Below are positions 15,635 to 25,900 of a stretch of 64,000 nucleotides of DNA, piece by piece. Source of the DNA: an uncultured Psychroserpens sp. (lineage in GTDB: Bacteria > Bacteroidota > Bacteroidia > Flavobacteriales > Flavobacteriaceae); NCBI RefSeq assembly GCF_947501425.1, contig NZ_CANMVN010000002.1:124001-188000 (forward strand), in the 5' to 3' direction. Made by a program: the position numbers and the translations under genes. The notes below the pieces were generated by a model. The model was not told where the DNA came from. It made no database searches and worked only from the letters and a program-made list of their open reading frames with translations. Every line of letters starts with the position of its first letter. Position 1 is the first letter of the stretch.

Positions 15635-16912
15635 TTAGTTTCCAGCTTGAAGTTCTTCTACTTTAGCTTTCATTGCTTTAAACTTATCCATTTGAGAAGT
15701 AGCACTATAAATATTCATTAATGTTTGCGCTGCATTAATACTCTTTGGTTTTAATTTAAGAGCTGTCTCAAGATATGGAATCGCAGACTCGTACAATTTT
15801 GTACGCTCAGCTCTAAGCTCATCATAGCGTTTGTTATCTGCACTAGAAGTACCAAGAGAATTCATCTCTTCAACAATGGCTTCCTCTCTACTTAAAATTA
15901 AAACAGCCATATTGTTGTAAGCATCTGCATACGAAGGATCTAATGCAATTGCTTTTTCATAATATGCTTTAGCTGCATCAGCTTCTCCTGCTTCGGCTGC
16001 AATAACTCCTAAGTTATATTGTAACTCAGCATTGTCCGGATCTTTTGTTGTTGCTTCTTGCATCAACTCCTTAAACTTATCCTTATTACCCATTTTAAGC
16101 TGAACATTAGCTTCAGAAATTAATAGACCAAGATCATCAGGATTCTGTGCTCTAGCATCTTTCATAGCACTCATTGCTTTTTCATTATCTCCATTAGTTA
16201 AATGGATCAATGCAATATTTTTTACAATCTCAGCTGATTTTGATGCTGTTTTCTTATCTCTTGGAGCAATATACTGTCCTGCTTTCACTCCTGCATCACG
16301 AAGAAGTTTTGTATCAAAAAGCTCTTCTTGACCAGTTTCTTTATTAGTTGCAAAATATTGGTAACCTGCACCATTGTATCCAAGGTCTCTTAACTCTTCA
16401 TAGTATTTGAGAGATGCCACATAATCTTGCGCTGTTACAGCAGTAGATGCTGCGTAATAAAGGTAAAGTGTATCCTGAGGAGACATTCTGTATGCTTTTT
16501 CAAAACGTGCAGAAGATTTCATATACTCTTTATTTTGGAGTGCTGTTTGGGCTTTTGATAATAAACCGTTTAGCATTTCTCCTTTAATGACATTAATCTC
16601 ATCTGTATATTTTTTCTTTCCAGAAGAAGCTTCAATAGATTTTGCCTTATCAAAACTTTCAATAGCCATATCTATATCATCATTAGATGCGTTACCCATG
16701 GCGTACATTGCCTTACCTTTTAAAAAGTAAAATTTAGCCTTCATTTTATCATCTGCACTTCCTATTAGAGATTCAGCAGAAGTAATAGCTGATTTGGCAT
16801 CAGCAAAATTTCCAGATTTAATTGCTTTTTCAGCAGCCTTAAGTTCATTTTTTTGTGAAAATGAAATAGTACTCACTAAAAGTGCTAAAGCAACTACAAT
16901 TTGTTTTTTCAT
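15635..16912 (-). CDS. Secreted/periplasmic TPR protein downstream of gyrA
   Basis: 425 residues with a signal peptide (MKKQIVVALALLVSTISFSQ). At least six TPR-like helix pairs are present, including AIKSGNFADAKSAITSAESLIG, LQNKEYMKSSARFEKAYRMSPQD, NPDDLGLLISEANVQLKMGNKDKFKELMQEATTKDPDN and AELQYNLGVIAAEAGEADAAKAYYEKAIALDPSYADAYNNMAVL. It is 27 bp behind gyrA and shares its terminator, so it is probably read through from gyrA. The partner is unknown; scaffold roles are usual for TPR proteins. Confidence 0.88.
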   Translation of the reverse strand: MKKQIVVALALLVSTISFSQKNELKAAEKAIKSGNFADAKSAITSAESLIGSADDKMKAKFYFLKGKAMYAMGNASNDDIDMAIESFDKAKSIEASSGKKKYTDEINVIKGEMLNGLLSKAQTALQNKEYMKSSARFEKAYRMSPQDTLYLYYAASTAVTAQDYVASLKYYEELRDLGYNGAGYQYFATNKETGQEELFDTKLLRDAGVKAGQYIAPRDKKTASKSAEIVKNIALIHLTNGDNEKAMSAMKDARAQNPDDLGLLISEANVQLKMGNKDKFKELMQEATTKDPDNAELQYNLGVIAAEAGEADAAKAYYEKAIALDPSYADAYNNMAVLILSREEAIVEEMNSLGTSSADNKRYDELRAERTKLYESAIPYLETALKLKPKSINAAQTLMNIYSATSQMDKFKAMKAKVEELQAGN

Positions 16913-16939
16913 TATTTAGTTATTTTAAGTGTTAATATG

Positions 16940-19486
16940 TTATTCTTCTTCATTATTAGCAAGAGTTGTGCCATCCTTGTTAACATCCTCTGCATCAGAA
17001 TTTTCTACATCTACATCTTCTTCGTCTTCTTTCATTACTTTAGCAACAGCAGCTATAGAATCATTTCCTTTTAAGTTGATAAGTTTAACACCTTGTGTCG
17101 CTCTTCCCATAACTCTAAGGTCTTTAACTTCCATTCGTATAGCAATACCTGATCTGTTGATAATCATCAAATCATCATCGTCTGTTACAGATTTTATAGC
17201 GACTAAGTGACCCGTCTTATCGGTTACAGAAATAGTTTTCACACCTTTTCCACCACGATTAGTAATTCTGTAAATTGCTTCTCCATCTTCAGGATCATCG
17301 ATATAACTTCGCTTACCATAGCCTTTTTCAGAAACAACTAAAACCGATTCTTCTTGAGGATTCTCAATAGCAATCATTCCAATGACCTCATCATTTTCAT
17401 TTGCCAAGCGGATACCTCTTACACCAGAAGCATTTCTTCCCATGGGTCTTGTTTTCTCTTCTTCAAATCTTATGGCTTTACCAGATTTAAGTGCAAGCAT
17501 CACTTGACTATTTCCAGTAGTTAATTTCGCTTCTAGTAATTCGTCATCTTCTTTGATAGTGATGGCATTTATACCATTAGTACGTGGTCTTGAATATTGT
17601 TCTAAGGACGTTTTCTTAACCTGACCTTTTTTGGTAGCCATGATGACATAATGACTATTGATATAATCTTCATCTTTTAAATCCTGAGTACAAATGAAAG
17701 CCATTACTTTATCATCTTGTTCAATATTAATTAGATTTTGAATAGCTCTTCCTTTAGATGTTTTACTTCCTTCAGGAATTTCATAAACACGCATCCAGAA
17801 ACACTTTCCTTTTTGAGTAAAGAATAACATGTATTGGTGGTTTGTACCAACAAACAGGTGTTCAAGAAAATCTTCATTACGAGTAGTAGATGCTTTTTGA
17901 CCTACTCCTCCTCTATTTTGTGTTTTGTATTCTGTAAGTGATGTCCTTTTAATATAACCAGCATGTGAGATAGTAATCACTACCTGCTCATCTGGAATCA
18001 TGTCCTCAATGCTTAGGTCACCACCAGCGTATTCAATTAGTGAACGACGTTCATCTCCATACTTATCCTTAATAACCAGAAGCTCATCTTTAATGATATC
18101 CATACGACGCTCTTTCTTGTCAAGAATATCTTTAAGATCTTCTATAGTCTTCATCAAATCTTCATACTCAGAACGCAGTTTGTCCTGTTCTAGTCCAGTA
18201 AGCTGACGCAAACGCATCTCTACAATTGCTTTGGCTTGGATTTCTGAGAGTTTAAATCGTTCAATTAATTTATTTCTCGCTTCATCTGCATTGGAAGAAG
18301 CACGAATTAGTGCAATAACTTCGTCAATATTATCTGAAGCAATAATCAATCCTTCAAGGATGTGTGCACGCTCTTCAGCTTTACGTAATTCGTATTTTGT
18401 ACGTCTTACGACAACTTCATGTCTATGTTCAACGAAATAATGTATTAAATCTTTTAGGTTTAATAATTGAGGCCTTCCGTTTACTAAAGCAATATTATTT
18501 ACACTAAATGAAGATTGCAGTGCTGTATACTTGTAAAGTTTATTCAATACAATATTCGGTATAGCATCTCTCTTTAATACATAAACGATACGCATACCGT
18601 TTCTATCGGATTCATCACGAATTGTAGAAATACCTTCAAGTTTCTTATCGTTAACTAAATCGGCAGTCTTTTTGATCATATCTGCCTTATTAACCTGATA
18701 TGGTATTTCAGTTACAATTATACACTCTCTTCCCTGAACTTCTTCAATGACCGCTTTTCCACGTAACACGATTCGTCCACGACCTGTTTTGAATGCCTCT
18801 CTTACACCATCATAACCATATATTGTTCCTCCTGTTGGGAAGTCTGGTGCTTTTACATGTTGGATTAACTCATCTATTTCAATATCATTATTATCAATAT
18901 AGGCTACGGTGCCATCAATAACCTCAGATAGATTATGTGGTGGCATATTTGTGGCCATACCCACAGCGATACCAGAAGCACCATTTACTAATAGACCTGG
19001 TACTCTAGTAGGAAGTACCGTTGGCTCTTGTAAGGTATCATCAAAATTTAACTTATGATCTACAGTTTCTTTATCAATATCTGCCAACATTTCTTCAGAT
19101 ATCTTTTTCATTCTGGCTTCAGTGTAACGCATTGCTGCAGGACTGTCACCATCAATTGAACCAAAGTTCCCTTGACCATCAACTAACATATAGCGTAAGC
19201 TCCATTCTTGAGCCATACGTACCATGGCGTCGTAAACAGACGTATCTCCATGTGGGTGATATTTACCCAATACTTCACCGACTATTCTAGCTGATTTCTT
19301 ATGAGCAGTATTTGACCTAACACCAAGTTCATGCATTCCATAAAGTACACGTCTATGAACAGGTTTCAAACCATCTCTCACATCTGGTAATGCACGTGAC
19401 ACAATGACCGACATTGAATAATCAATGTAGGCAGATTTCATTTCATCCTCAATGTTTATAGGGATCAATTTCTCTCCTTCTTCCAT
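16940..19486 (-). CDS. gyrA: DNA gyrase subunit A
   Basis: 848 residues. The N-terminal breakage-reunion domain has [32 protein letters not shown] and AAMRYTE, where Tyr121 attacks DNA. The quinolone-resistance region reads [11 protein letters not shown], so the residues equivalent to E. coli Ser83 and Asp87 are Thr82 and Asp86; Thr here is a common wild-type form. The C-terminal six-bladed pinwheel is complete, with a GyrA-box-like element QNRGGVG (canonical QRRGGKG) and repeated blade motifs. The last ~25 residues are an acidic tail ([21 protein letters not shown]). The GyrA box identifies it as gyrase rather than ParC. Confidence 0.97.
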   Translation of the reverse strand: MEEGEKLIPINIEDEMKSAYIDYSMSVIVSRALPDVRDGLKPVHRRVLYGMHELGVRSNTAHKKSARIVGEVLGKYHPHGDTSVYDAMVRMAQEWSLRYMLVDGQGNFGSIDGDSPAAMRYTEARMKKISEEMLADIDKETVDHKLNFDDTLQEPTVLPTRVPGLLVNGASGIAVGMATNMPPHNLSEVIDGTVAYIDNNDIEIDELIQHVKAPDFPTGGTIYGYDGVREAFKTGRGRIVLRGKAVIEEVQGRECIIVTEIPYQVNKADMIKKTADLVNDKKLEGISTIRDESDRNGMRIVYVLKRDAIPNIVLNKLYKYTALQSSFSVNNIALVNGRPQLLNLKDLIHYFVEHRHEVVVRRTKYELRKAEERAHILEGLIIASDNIDEVIALIRASSNADEARNKLIERFKLSEIQAKAIVEMRLRQLTGLEQDKLRSEYEDLMKTIEDLKDILDKKERRMDIIKDELLVIKDKYGDERRSLIEYAGGDLSIEDMIPDEQVVITISHAGYIKRTSLTEYKTQNRGGVGQKASTTRNEDFLEHLFVGTNHQYMLFFTQKGKCFWMRVYEIPEGSKTSKGRAIQNLINIEQDDKVMAFICTQDLKDEDYINSHYVIMATKKGQVKKTSLEQYSRPRTNGINAITIKEDDELLEAKLTTGNSQVMLALKSGKAIRFEEEKTRPMGRNASGVRGIRLANENDEVIGMIAIENPQEESVLVVSEKGYGKRSYIDDPEDGEAIYRITNRGGKGVKTISVTDKTGHLVAIKSVTDDDDLMIINRSGIAIRMEVKDLRVMGRATQGVKLINLKGNDSIAAVAKVMKEDEEDVDVENSDAEDVNKDGTTLANNEEE

Positions 19487-19743
19487 ATATTATATAAATT
19501 AGATTTTTGTAGGTTTTCAAATCGTGCTAAGATAAGGATTTTCATAGTGTTTGAGCGACTTATATGTTCAAAATTTAAAACTTTTTATTAACAAATTTTA
19601 ACGCCATTTTTAATAAGTATCTTGTTAAATACTTTGAATTTGTAAAGTTTTTTCACTCTATTAGTACCAGCCTAGTATTTAAGGTATAGTTTTTGCCATT
19701 TTATAGGTAGATTTTATTATTTTTAATGCAGAAAGAGTTTACT

Positions 19744-22293
19744 ATGGACGATAATTTTTCCCCGAGAGTTAAAGATGTAATTGCTTACAGTAAAGAAGAA
19801 GCTTTGCGATTAGGTCACGATTTTATAGGCACCGAACATTTAATGTTGGGTCTGCTTCGTGATGGCAGTGGTAAAGCTATTGATATTTTAAATGCCTTAG
19901 ATATTGACCTTAATCACTTGAGACGTAAGGTAGAAATCTTAAGTCCGGCAAATCCAAATATCTCAGTAGCTTCTAATGAGAAAAAAAACCTACATCTTAC
20001 AAGACAAGCTGAACGTGCTCTAAAGACTACTTTTTTAGAAGCTAAGTTATTTCAAAGCACTTCTATCAATACTGCACATCTTTTGTTGTGCATTTTAAGA
20101 AATGAAAACGATCCTACCACAAAACTTTTGAATAAGCTAAAGGTAGATTATGATAATGTAAAAGAACAATTCAAATTTATGATTACAAATGATGATGAAT
20201 ATTTAGATCTGCCAAAAGCAGAATCTTTCTCTGACGATGAGCCTAATGACGAAGGCGAAGCTAAAGAAAACCCTTTTGGTCAATCGTCTGCCAAATCGAC
20301 AAAAAAATCAAAGACTCCTGTTCTGGATAACTTCGGAAGAGATCTCACAGTTCTTGCTGAAGAAGGCAAACTTGATCCAGTAGTAGGAAGAGAAAAAGAA
20401 ATACAGCGTGTCTCTCAGATTTTGAGTAGACGAAAAAAGAATAATCCATTATTAATCGGAGAACCAGGTGTTGGTAAATCTGCTATTGCTGAAGGTTTGG
20501 CACTTAGAATTGTTAAAAGAAAAGTATCCAGAATACTATTTAATAAACGTGTTGTTACTCTAGATCTTGCAAGTTTGGTAGCTGGTACAAAATATAGAGG
20601 ACAATTTGAAGAGCGTATGAAAGCTGTAATGAATGAACTCGAGAAGAATGATGACATTATTCTTTTTATTGATGAAATTCATACTATTGTTGGTGCTGGA
20701 GGCGCTACAGGTAGCTTAGACGCTTCTAATATGTTCAAACCAGCTCTGGCAAGAGGTGAAATTCAATGCATTGGAGCCACTACACTTGATGAATACAGAC
20801 AATACATTGAAAAAGATGGTGCTTTAGAACGTCGTTTTCAAAAAGTTTTAGTTGAGCCTACAACTGTTGAAGAAACTATTGAGATTTTGAATAACATCAA
20901 AGGCAAATATGAAGAACATCATAATGTTGATTACACACCTGAAGCTATAGAAGCTTGTGTAAAATTAACAAACAGATATATGACAGAACGTTTCTTACCT
21001 GATAAAGCTATTGATGCTTTAGACGAGGCTGGATCTCGTGTACATATTACTAACATTGATGTTCCTAAACAAATTATCGAGTTAGAAAAGAAATTAGAAG
21101 AAGTTAAAGAGACAAAAAACACTGTTGTAAAAAAGCAGAAATATGAAGAAGCTGCAAAGCTAAGAGACGATGAGAAGCGTCTTGAGAAAGAATTAGCCGT
21201 AGCTCAAGAAAAATGGGAAGAAGAAACCAAGCAACACAGAGAAATTGTTTCTGAAGATAATGTTGCAGATGTTGTTTCGATGATGACTGGAATTCCTGTG
21301 AATAGAATTGCTCAAACAGAAAGCAATAAACTGGCTCAATTACCAGAACTAATTAAAGGTAAGGTTATTGGTCAGGATGAAGCTGTCGCAAAGGTCGTAA
21401 AAGCCATTCAGCGTAATCGTGCTGGACTTAAAGATCCTAATAAGCCAATTGGGTCATTCATATTTTTAGGTCAAACAGGCGTTGGTAAAACGCAATTAGC
21501 AAAAGTATTAGCTCGTGAACTTTTTGATAGTGAAGAAGCTCTCGTCAGAATTGATATGAGTGAATACATGGAAAAATTTGCTATTTCAAGATTAATTGGA
21601 GCACCTCCAGGATATGTAGGTTATGAAGAAGGCGGTCAGTTAACTGAGAAAGTTCGCCGTAAACCTTACGCTGTCATACTTTTAGATGAAATAGAAAAAG
21701 CACATCCAGATGTATTTAACATGCTTTTACAAGTTCTGGATGATGGTTACCTTACCGATAGTTTAGGTCGTAAAATTGATTTCAGAAACACAATCATTAT
21801 TATGACTTCTAATATCGGAGCCAGAAAACTAAAAGATTTTGGTCAAGGTGTCGGATTTGGAACTTCAGCCAAGGCTGCTCAAGCCAGCGATAATTCGAGA
21901 AGCATCATAGAAAATGCACTTAAAAAAGCATTTGCTCCTGAATTCTTAAACAGAATTGATGATGTCATGGTCTTTAATGCACTAGAGAAAGAAGACATCA
22001 ATAAAATTATTGATATTGAATTAACACACCTTATCAAGCGAATTAAAGACTTAGGCTATCAACTAAAACTGAGTAAAAAAGCTAAGGATTATATTGCTGA
22101 TAAAGGTTTTGATAAAGATTATGGTGCACGACCTTTAAAACGAGCTATTCAAAAATACATTGAAGATGCACTTGCTGAAGAAATTATTAATTCTCAGCTT
22201 CAGGAAGGTGATACCATACACATGGATTTAGACACAAAAACTGAAGAGTTAACAATAAAAATTGTTAAGTCTGAAACTAAAACTGAGTCTTAA
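19744..22293 (+). CDS. clpC: ATP-dependent Clp protease ATP-binding subunit ClpC
   Basis: 849 residues from the ATG at 19744 (MDDNFSPRVKDVIAYSKEEA, the usual flavobacterial start); an in-frame ATG 18 bp upstream is possible. Layout: double Clp-N domain (to ~145), first AAA+ module with GEPGVGKSA (~235) and a DEIHTIVGAGGA Walker B, a UVR-type motif inside the coiled-coil M domain (YEEAAKLRDDEKRLEKEL, ~465-485), second AAA+ module with GQTGVGKTQLAK (~577), and a ClpB/C D2-small C-terminus. The UVR motif and short M domain point to ClpC and not ClpB. It unfolds proteins for ClpP. Divergent from gyrA across a 257-bp region. Confidence 0.96.
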   Translation: MDDNFSPRVKDVIAYSKEEALRLGHDFIGTEHLMLGLLRDGSGKAIDILNALDIDLNHLRRKVEILSPANPNISVASNEKKNLHLTRQAERALKTTFLEAKLFQSTSINTAHLLLCILRNENDPTTKLLNKLKVDYDNVKEQFKFMITNDDEYLDLPKAESFSDDEPNDEGEAKENPFGQSSAKSTKKSKTPVLDNFGRDLTVLAEEGKLDPVVGREKEIQRVSQILSRRKKNNPLLIGEPGVGKSAIAEGLALRIVKRKVSRILFNKRVVTLDLASLVAGTKYRGQFEERMKAVMNELEKNDDIILFIDEIHTIVGAGGATGSLDASNMFKPALARGEIQCIGATTLDEYRQYIEKDGALERRFQKVLVEPTTVEETIEILNNIKGKYEEHHNVDYTPEAIEACVKLTNRYMTERFLPDKAIDALDEAGSRVHITNIDVPKQIIELEKKLEEVKETKNTVVKKQKYEEAAKLRDDEKRLEKELAVAQEKWEEETKQHREIVSEDNVADVVSMMTGIPVNRIAQTESNKLAQLPELIKGKVIGQDEAVAKVVKAIQRNRAGLKDPNKPIGSFIFLGQTGVGKTQLAKVLARELFDSEEALVRIDMSEYMEKFAISRLIGAPPGYVGYEEGGQLTEKVRRKPYAVILLDEIEKAHPDVFNMLLQVLDDGYLTDSLGRKIDFRNTIIIMTSNIGARKLKDFGQGVGFGTSAKAAQASDNSRSIIENALKKAFAPEFLNRIDDVMVFNALEKEDINKIIDIELTHLIKRIKDLGYQLKLSKKAKDYIADKGFDKDYGARPLKRAIQKYIEDALAEEIINSQLQEGDTIHMDLDTKTEELTIKIVKSETKTES

Positions 22294-22312
22294 TTTTACA
22301 TTATATGATATG

Positions 22313-22343
22313 AAAAGCCTCTTATTTTAAGAGGCTTTTTTTT
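22313..22343 (+). terminator. Terminator of clpC
   Basis: AAAAGCCTCTTA/TAAGAGGCTTTT around a 3-nt loop, then eight T. It overlaps the upstream region of the next small gene. Confidence 0.9.
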
Positions 22344-22377
22344 GTTTCAAATTTTTTTATTGATTAACTTTAGAAAT

Positions 22378-22746
22378 ATGACAGACAAATTAACACTTGA
22401 TTTTTGTAAGATTCACATATACGATCACTATATGATTGTTACTGTGAATACAGGTGAAACTATAAGTCTCGAACATAATAAAACCCTAACAAATATAGCA
22501 GACACCTACTTCGATAACAGACCCTTTGTTTATATTACACATCGAATCAATTCTTATGCAGTAGATCCTGGAGTGTATAAAGAAACCTCAAAAATCTCCA
22601 ATCTTGTAGGTTTTTCTGTAGTTTCTAAAAACTATTTAGCAAAAAGCACAGCTCAAATAGAAAAATTATTTTTAGATAAACCTTTCGAAATTTTCGACTC
22701 ACTTAAAGAAGCCATTGATTGGGCTAAATCTCTTACTAATAGCTAA
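22378..22746 (+). CDS. Small STAS/SEC14-like protein, hypothetical
   Basis: 122 residues from the ATG at 22378; an upstream in-frame start at 22342 lies inside the clpC terminator and is rejected. Mixed alpha/beta, cytoplasmic: FCKIHIYDHYMIVTVNTGETISLEHNKTLTNIADTYFDNRPFVYITHRINSYAVDPGVY, then an end FEIFDSLKEAIDWAKSL that is like SpoIIAA/STAS-type proteins in which the last helix follows 'F.d.eeAl.WL'. The function is unknown. Flavobacterial genomes carry similar small proteins, from memory. Confidence 0.6.
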   Translation: MTDKLTLDFCKIHIYDHYMIVTVNTGETISLEHNKTLTNIADTYFDNRPFVYITHRINSYAVDPGVYKETSKISNLVGFSVVSKNYLAKSTAQIEKLFLDKPFEIFDSLKEAIDWAKSLTNS

Positions 22747-22927
22747 ACCAATCTCCGTTTTAGCATTTTAATAGCCATACGCATTCTCCTATAAACTATT
22801 GTTCTGAATGAGTATTCAAAATTACACTCTAATCACATAAGCTTTGATCTTTCTGATTAGCTTCTCAACACTATATTTAATACAATAAAACCAACCATCA
22901 TACTTCATAAATCTAAATACAATGCAT

Positions 22928-22957
22928 AAAAAAGGCAGCTATAAAATAGCTGCCTTT
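22928..22957. terminator. Terminator of the giant repeat gene
   Basis: A perfect 12-bp stem AAAGGCAGCTAT/ATAGCTGCCTTT with a 3-nt loop, with an A run to the left (a T run on the minus strand). It lies 38 bp after the giant gene's stop; it could also stop the opposite transcript. Confidence 0.88.
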
Positions 22958-22995
22958 AATTTTACCCTTAGGGAATATCCCTAATTATTTATCTA

Positions 22996-25900
22996 TTATT
23001 TCTTACCTGAAGAAACAATTTTCTTAGTTACTGATCCTTGACTAGTAGTCACTTTCACATAGAACATTTGGTTAGAGATTCTAGACAAGTCAAAAGTAGC
23101 TTTGTCTTTAGAACCTGCAACGTATCTGCTGTTAGTCTCACTTAAGATCAATAGACCTTTAGTATCGAATAACTCAATAGTTACGTTAGTATCAAACTCA
23201 AATGAGTATGCAATGTTAACTTCCTTATCAAATGGTACTGGATACGCAGTAAAGTCGATAGTCAAGTTCGTTTGTCTAGCCTGATCTCTAGATCCTTCTT
23301 CGAATCCGAAGAATTCAGGGTAGTTTGTAGAACCGCTCTCTCTAAATGTAACTCCACCTGTACTCCAAGAATATTCTACAGAACATTCTCCAACATTACC
23401 ACAATCATCAGTTGCAGTAAACGTACGAGTAAATGAGTATTCAGTTACATACTCGAACTGAGCGCACTCGACTGTAAACGTCTTATTGTGATCTCCGAAG
23501 AAATTCCAAGTTGAGTTACATAAATCAAGTCCAACAAATCCAACATTACCTAATCCATGGTAAACGATATCGTAATCATTGAAGTAAGAGTTGTAAACTA
23601 ACTCAACTACATCATCACTGATAATATTACCAAAGTAGTCAGTAAATACTCCAAATTGATGTGGTGCTTCACCGAAGTCTAAGATATAATCACCAAAGAT
23701 TAATCTTAACGCAGATCCTACTTGAACTTGCTCACCTTGAGTTTCAGTTATTTCACTATCTGTAAACTCTTGAGTTTGTCCGTCTGCACTACAGTTGTCA
23801 GTATATGGTGCTTTATCAGCAAATGCTGTAGGCGTTTCATATACGTGACCAAAGTCAACATCTTGTGGACAATCAATAACTGGTGCTTGAGAATCACTTA
23901 CTGTGATAGTTTGTGTATGAGTAGTCTCATTTCCACAAGCATCTTTAGCGATCCAAGTACGAACTATTGTTCTGTTACAATCATCCTCAGTTTCGATATC
24001 GAAGTTAGGATCTTCAACACACTCAGATAATGCAACATTAAAGTCACCATTACTGTAGTAGTTTGAACCATTGTAATCACCTGAGATTCTAATCCAAGTA
24101 GATACTCCTAATCCATCACTCTGTAAACTAGCTTTATGACCGTATTGTAAACCAAATACTAAGTTAGCTGGGTTATGAGATAATGATAACTCAACTCCTG
24201 CAAGATCACCTTGTCCAACTAATTTGTTGTCTTTAGTTTCATCCATTAGGTAGTATGTCCAAGTCTGTGCATCTGCTAATGACGCTCCATTAGTAGTTCC
24301 AGCATCCAATTTAGGCTGACGGAATCCTGTTGAAGACGCAGCATTAGGTGTAGATGTCCACTCATCATAAGTACTTGCACCTTTAAACCAAGCTACAAAT
24401 TCGAATGACTTGTTAGGGTTACTTACGTTAGCAGTAGTACCAGTCAACTTAGCCGTTCCATCTGAGAATTGCTCAAATGTAGTAGGACCTGTTGCTGTCC
24501 AGTTTTTACTATCAACTCCTAATCCAGCTTTGTTAGCGATCCATAATGTATGGTTGCTAGCATCATCAGCTTTACATTCTCTCTTAGAAACTTCAGGGAT
24601 ATACTCTACAGTTGCATCTGAACAATCATCGGTAGCAGTTAATACTGCAGGCTCAGGAATATCACTACCACATTCGATAGTCATATCTTGAGGTAACTCT
24701 TCATTAAATGCAGGTCCAGTAGTATCCTCTACTATAAATGTACAAGTAAATGGTTCAGATACGTTTTCACAGTTATCTTCAACTTCAAAAGTAACAGTAA
24801 GTGTTGTTGAACAAACTCCTTTATCAACTCCTTTTCCGATTACTCTGAAAGTTAATTCTTCTGGTAACGCACAGTTATCAGTGAAGCATGGTCCTAAAGT
24901 TCCATTAAGCTCCTCTAACGTGAATCCACCTACAGTCCAGTCTCTGTCTGCAATAGAAATCTCGTCTCCAATTTGAAGTGAAATCTCAGCAGTTTCAGGA
25001 CATCCTTCGATAGTCATTACTTCATCATCACAAACTCCTGTTGGTTCTGGTGCAGACATGTCTCCTCCAGAATACGTGATTTTGAATAATTCAGCAGGAG
25101 TACCACAAGCATCTTTTGCAATATACTCGTATACTCTAATCCACTCACAGTCTGATCCGATAGATAACTTCTCTATTTTCTCAACTGTAACTTCGCTACA
25201 GTTATCAACGTAAAGTGCAGCAATTTCTTCTGCTGATGGCTCACCTAAGTCAGCATCTTTACATGCGTTAATAGAGTTTACAACATTAGGAGGTAATTCA
25301 CCTTCTAATTCAGGAGCTTGTGTATCAGCTCCACTGTTAACGATTACTACGTTATCTGCGAAGTTTTCACAAGAATCTTGAACAGTGTAAGTATATGTAG
25401 CAGTCCATCCACAATCATCACCTTCGATAACTGGTTCTAATGCAGTTACTGTTACCTCTCCACAGTTATCTGTGTAAGCTGCTTCAATATCAGCAATTGA
25501 TGGAGCACCTGGATTTTCACTTAAGCACTGTAATCCTGTAACACCTTGAGGTAAATCTCCTACTAATTCAGGAGCAGAATTATCACCACCATTGTAAGCA
25601 ATCTTAACTGGTGCAGCCATATTACCACAATCATCTTCAACATCATATCTGTAAACTATTGCCCACTGACAGTCATTATTTTCATCTGGAGAGAATGTAG
25701 ATTTAGTAACATTTACATTTCCACAGTTATCTTCAAATAATGCAGCGATCTCAGCTTCAGTTGGTCCTGCTGGTGCATCTGCGAAACAAGCGTTTATATC
25801 AGATTCACCTTGAGGATATTCTCCTACTAACATTGGAGCTGTTTCATCAACTACAGTGATTGTTTGTTTAGCTGTAATTGTTCTTCCACAGTCATCAGTG

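Noticed and set aside
16940-19486. Possible quinolone-resistance change in GyrA (Thr at the Ser83-equivalent position)
   Set aside because: Thr is a common wild-type residue at this position in several bacterial groups; no conclusion on resistance can be drawn.
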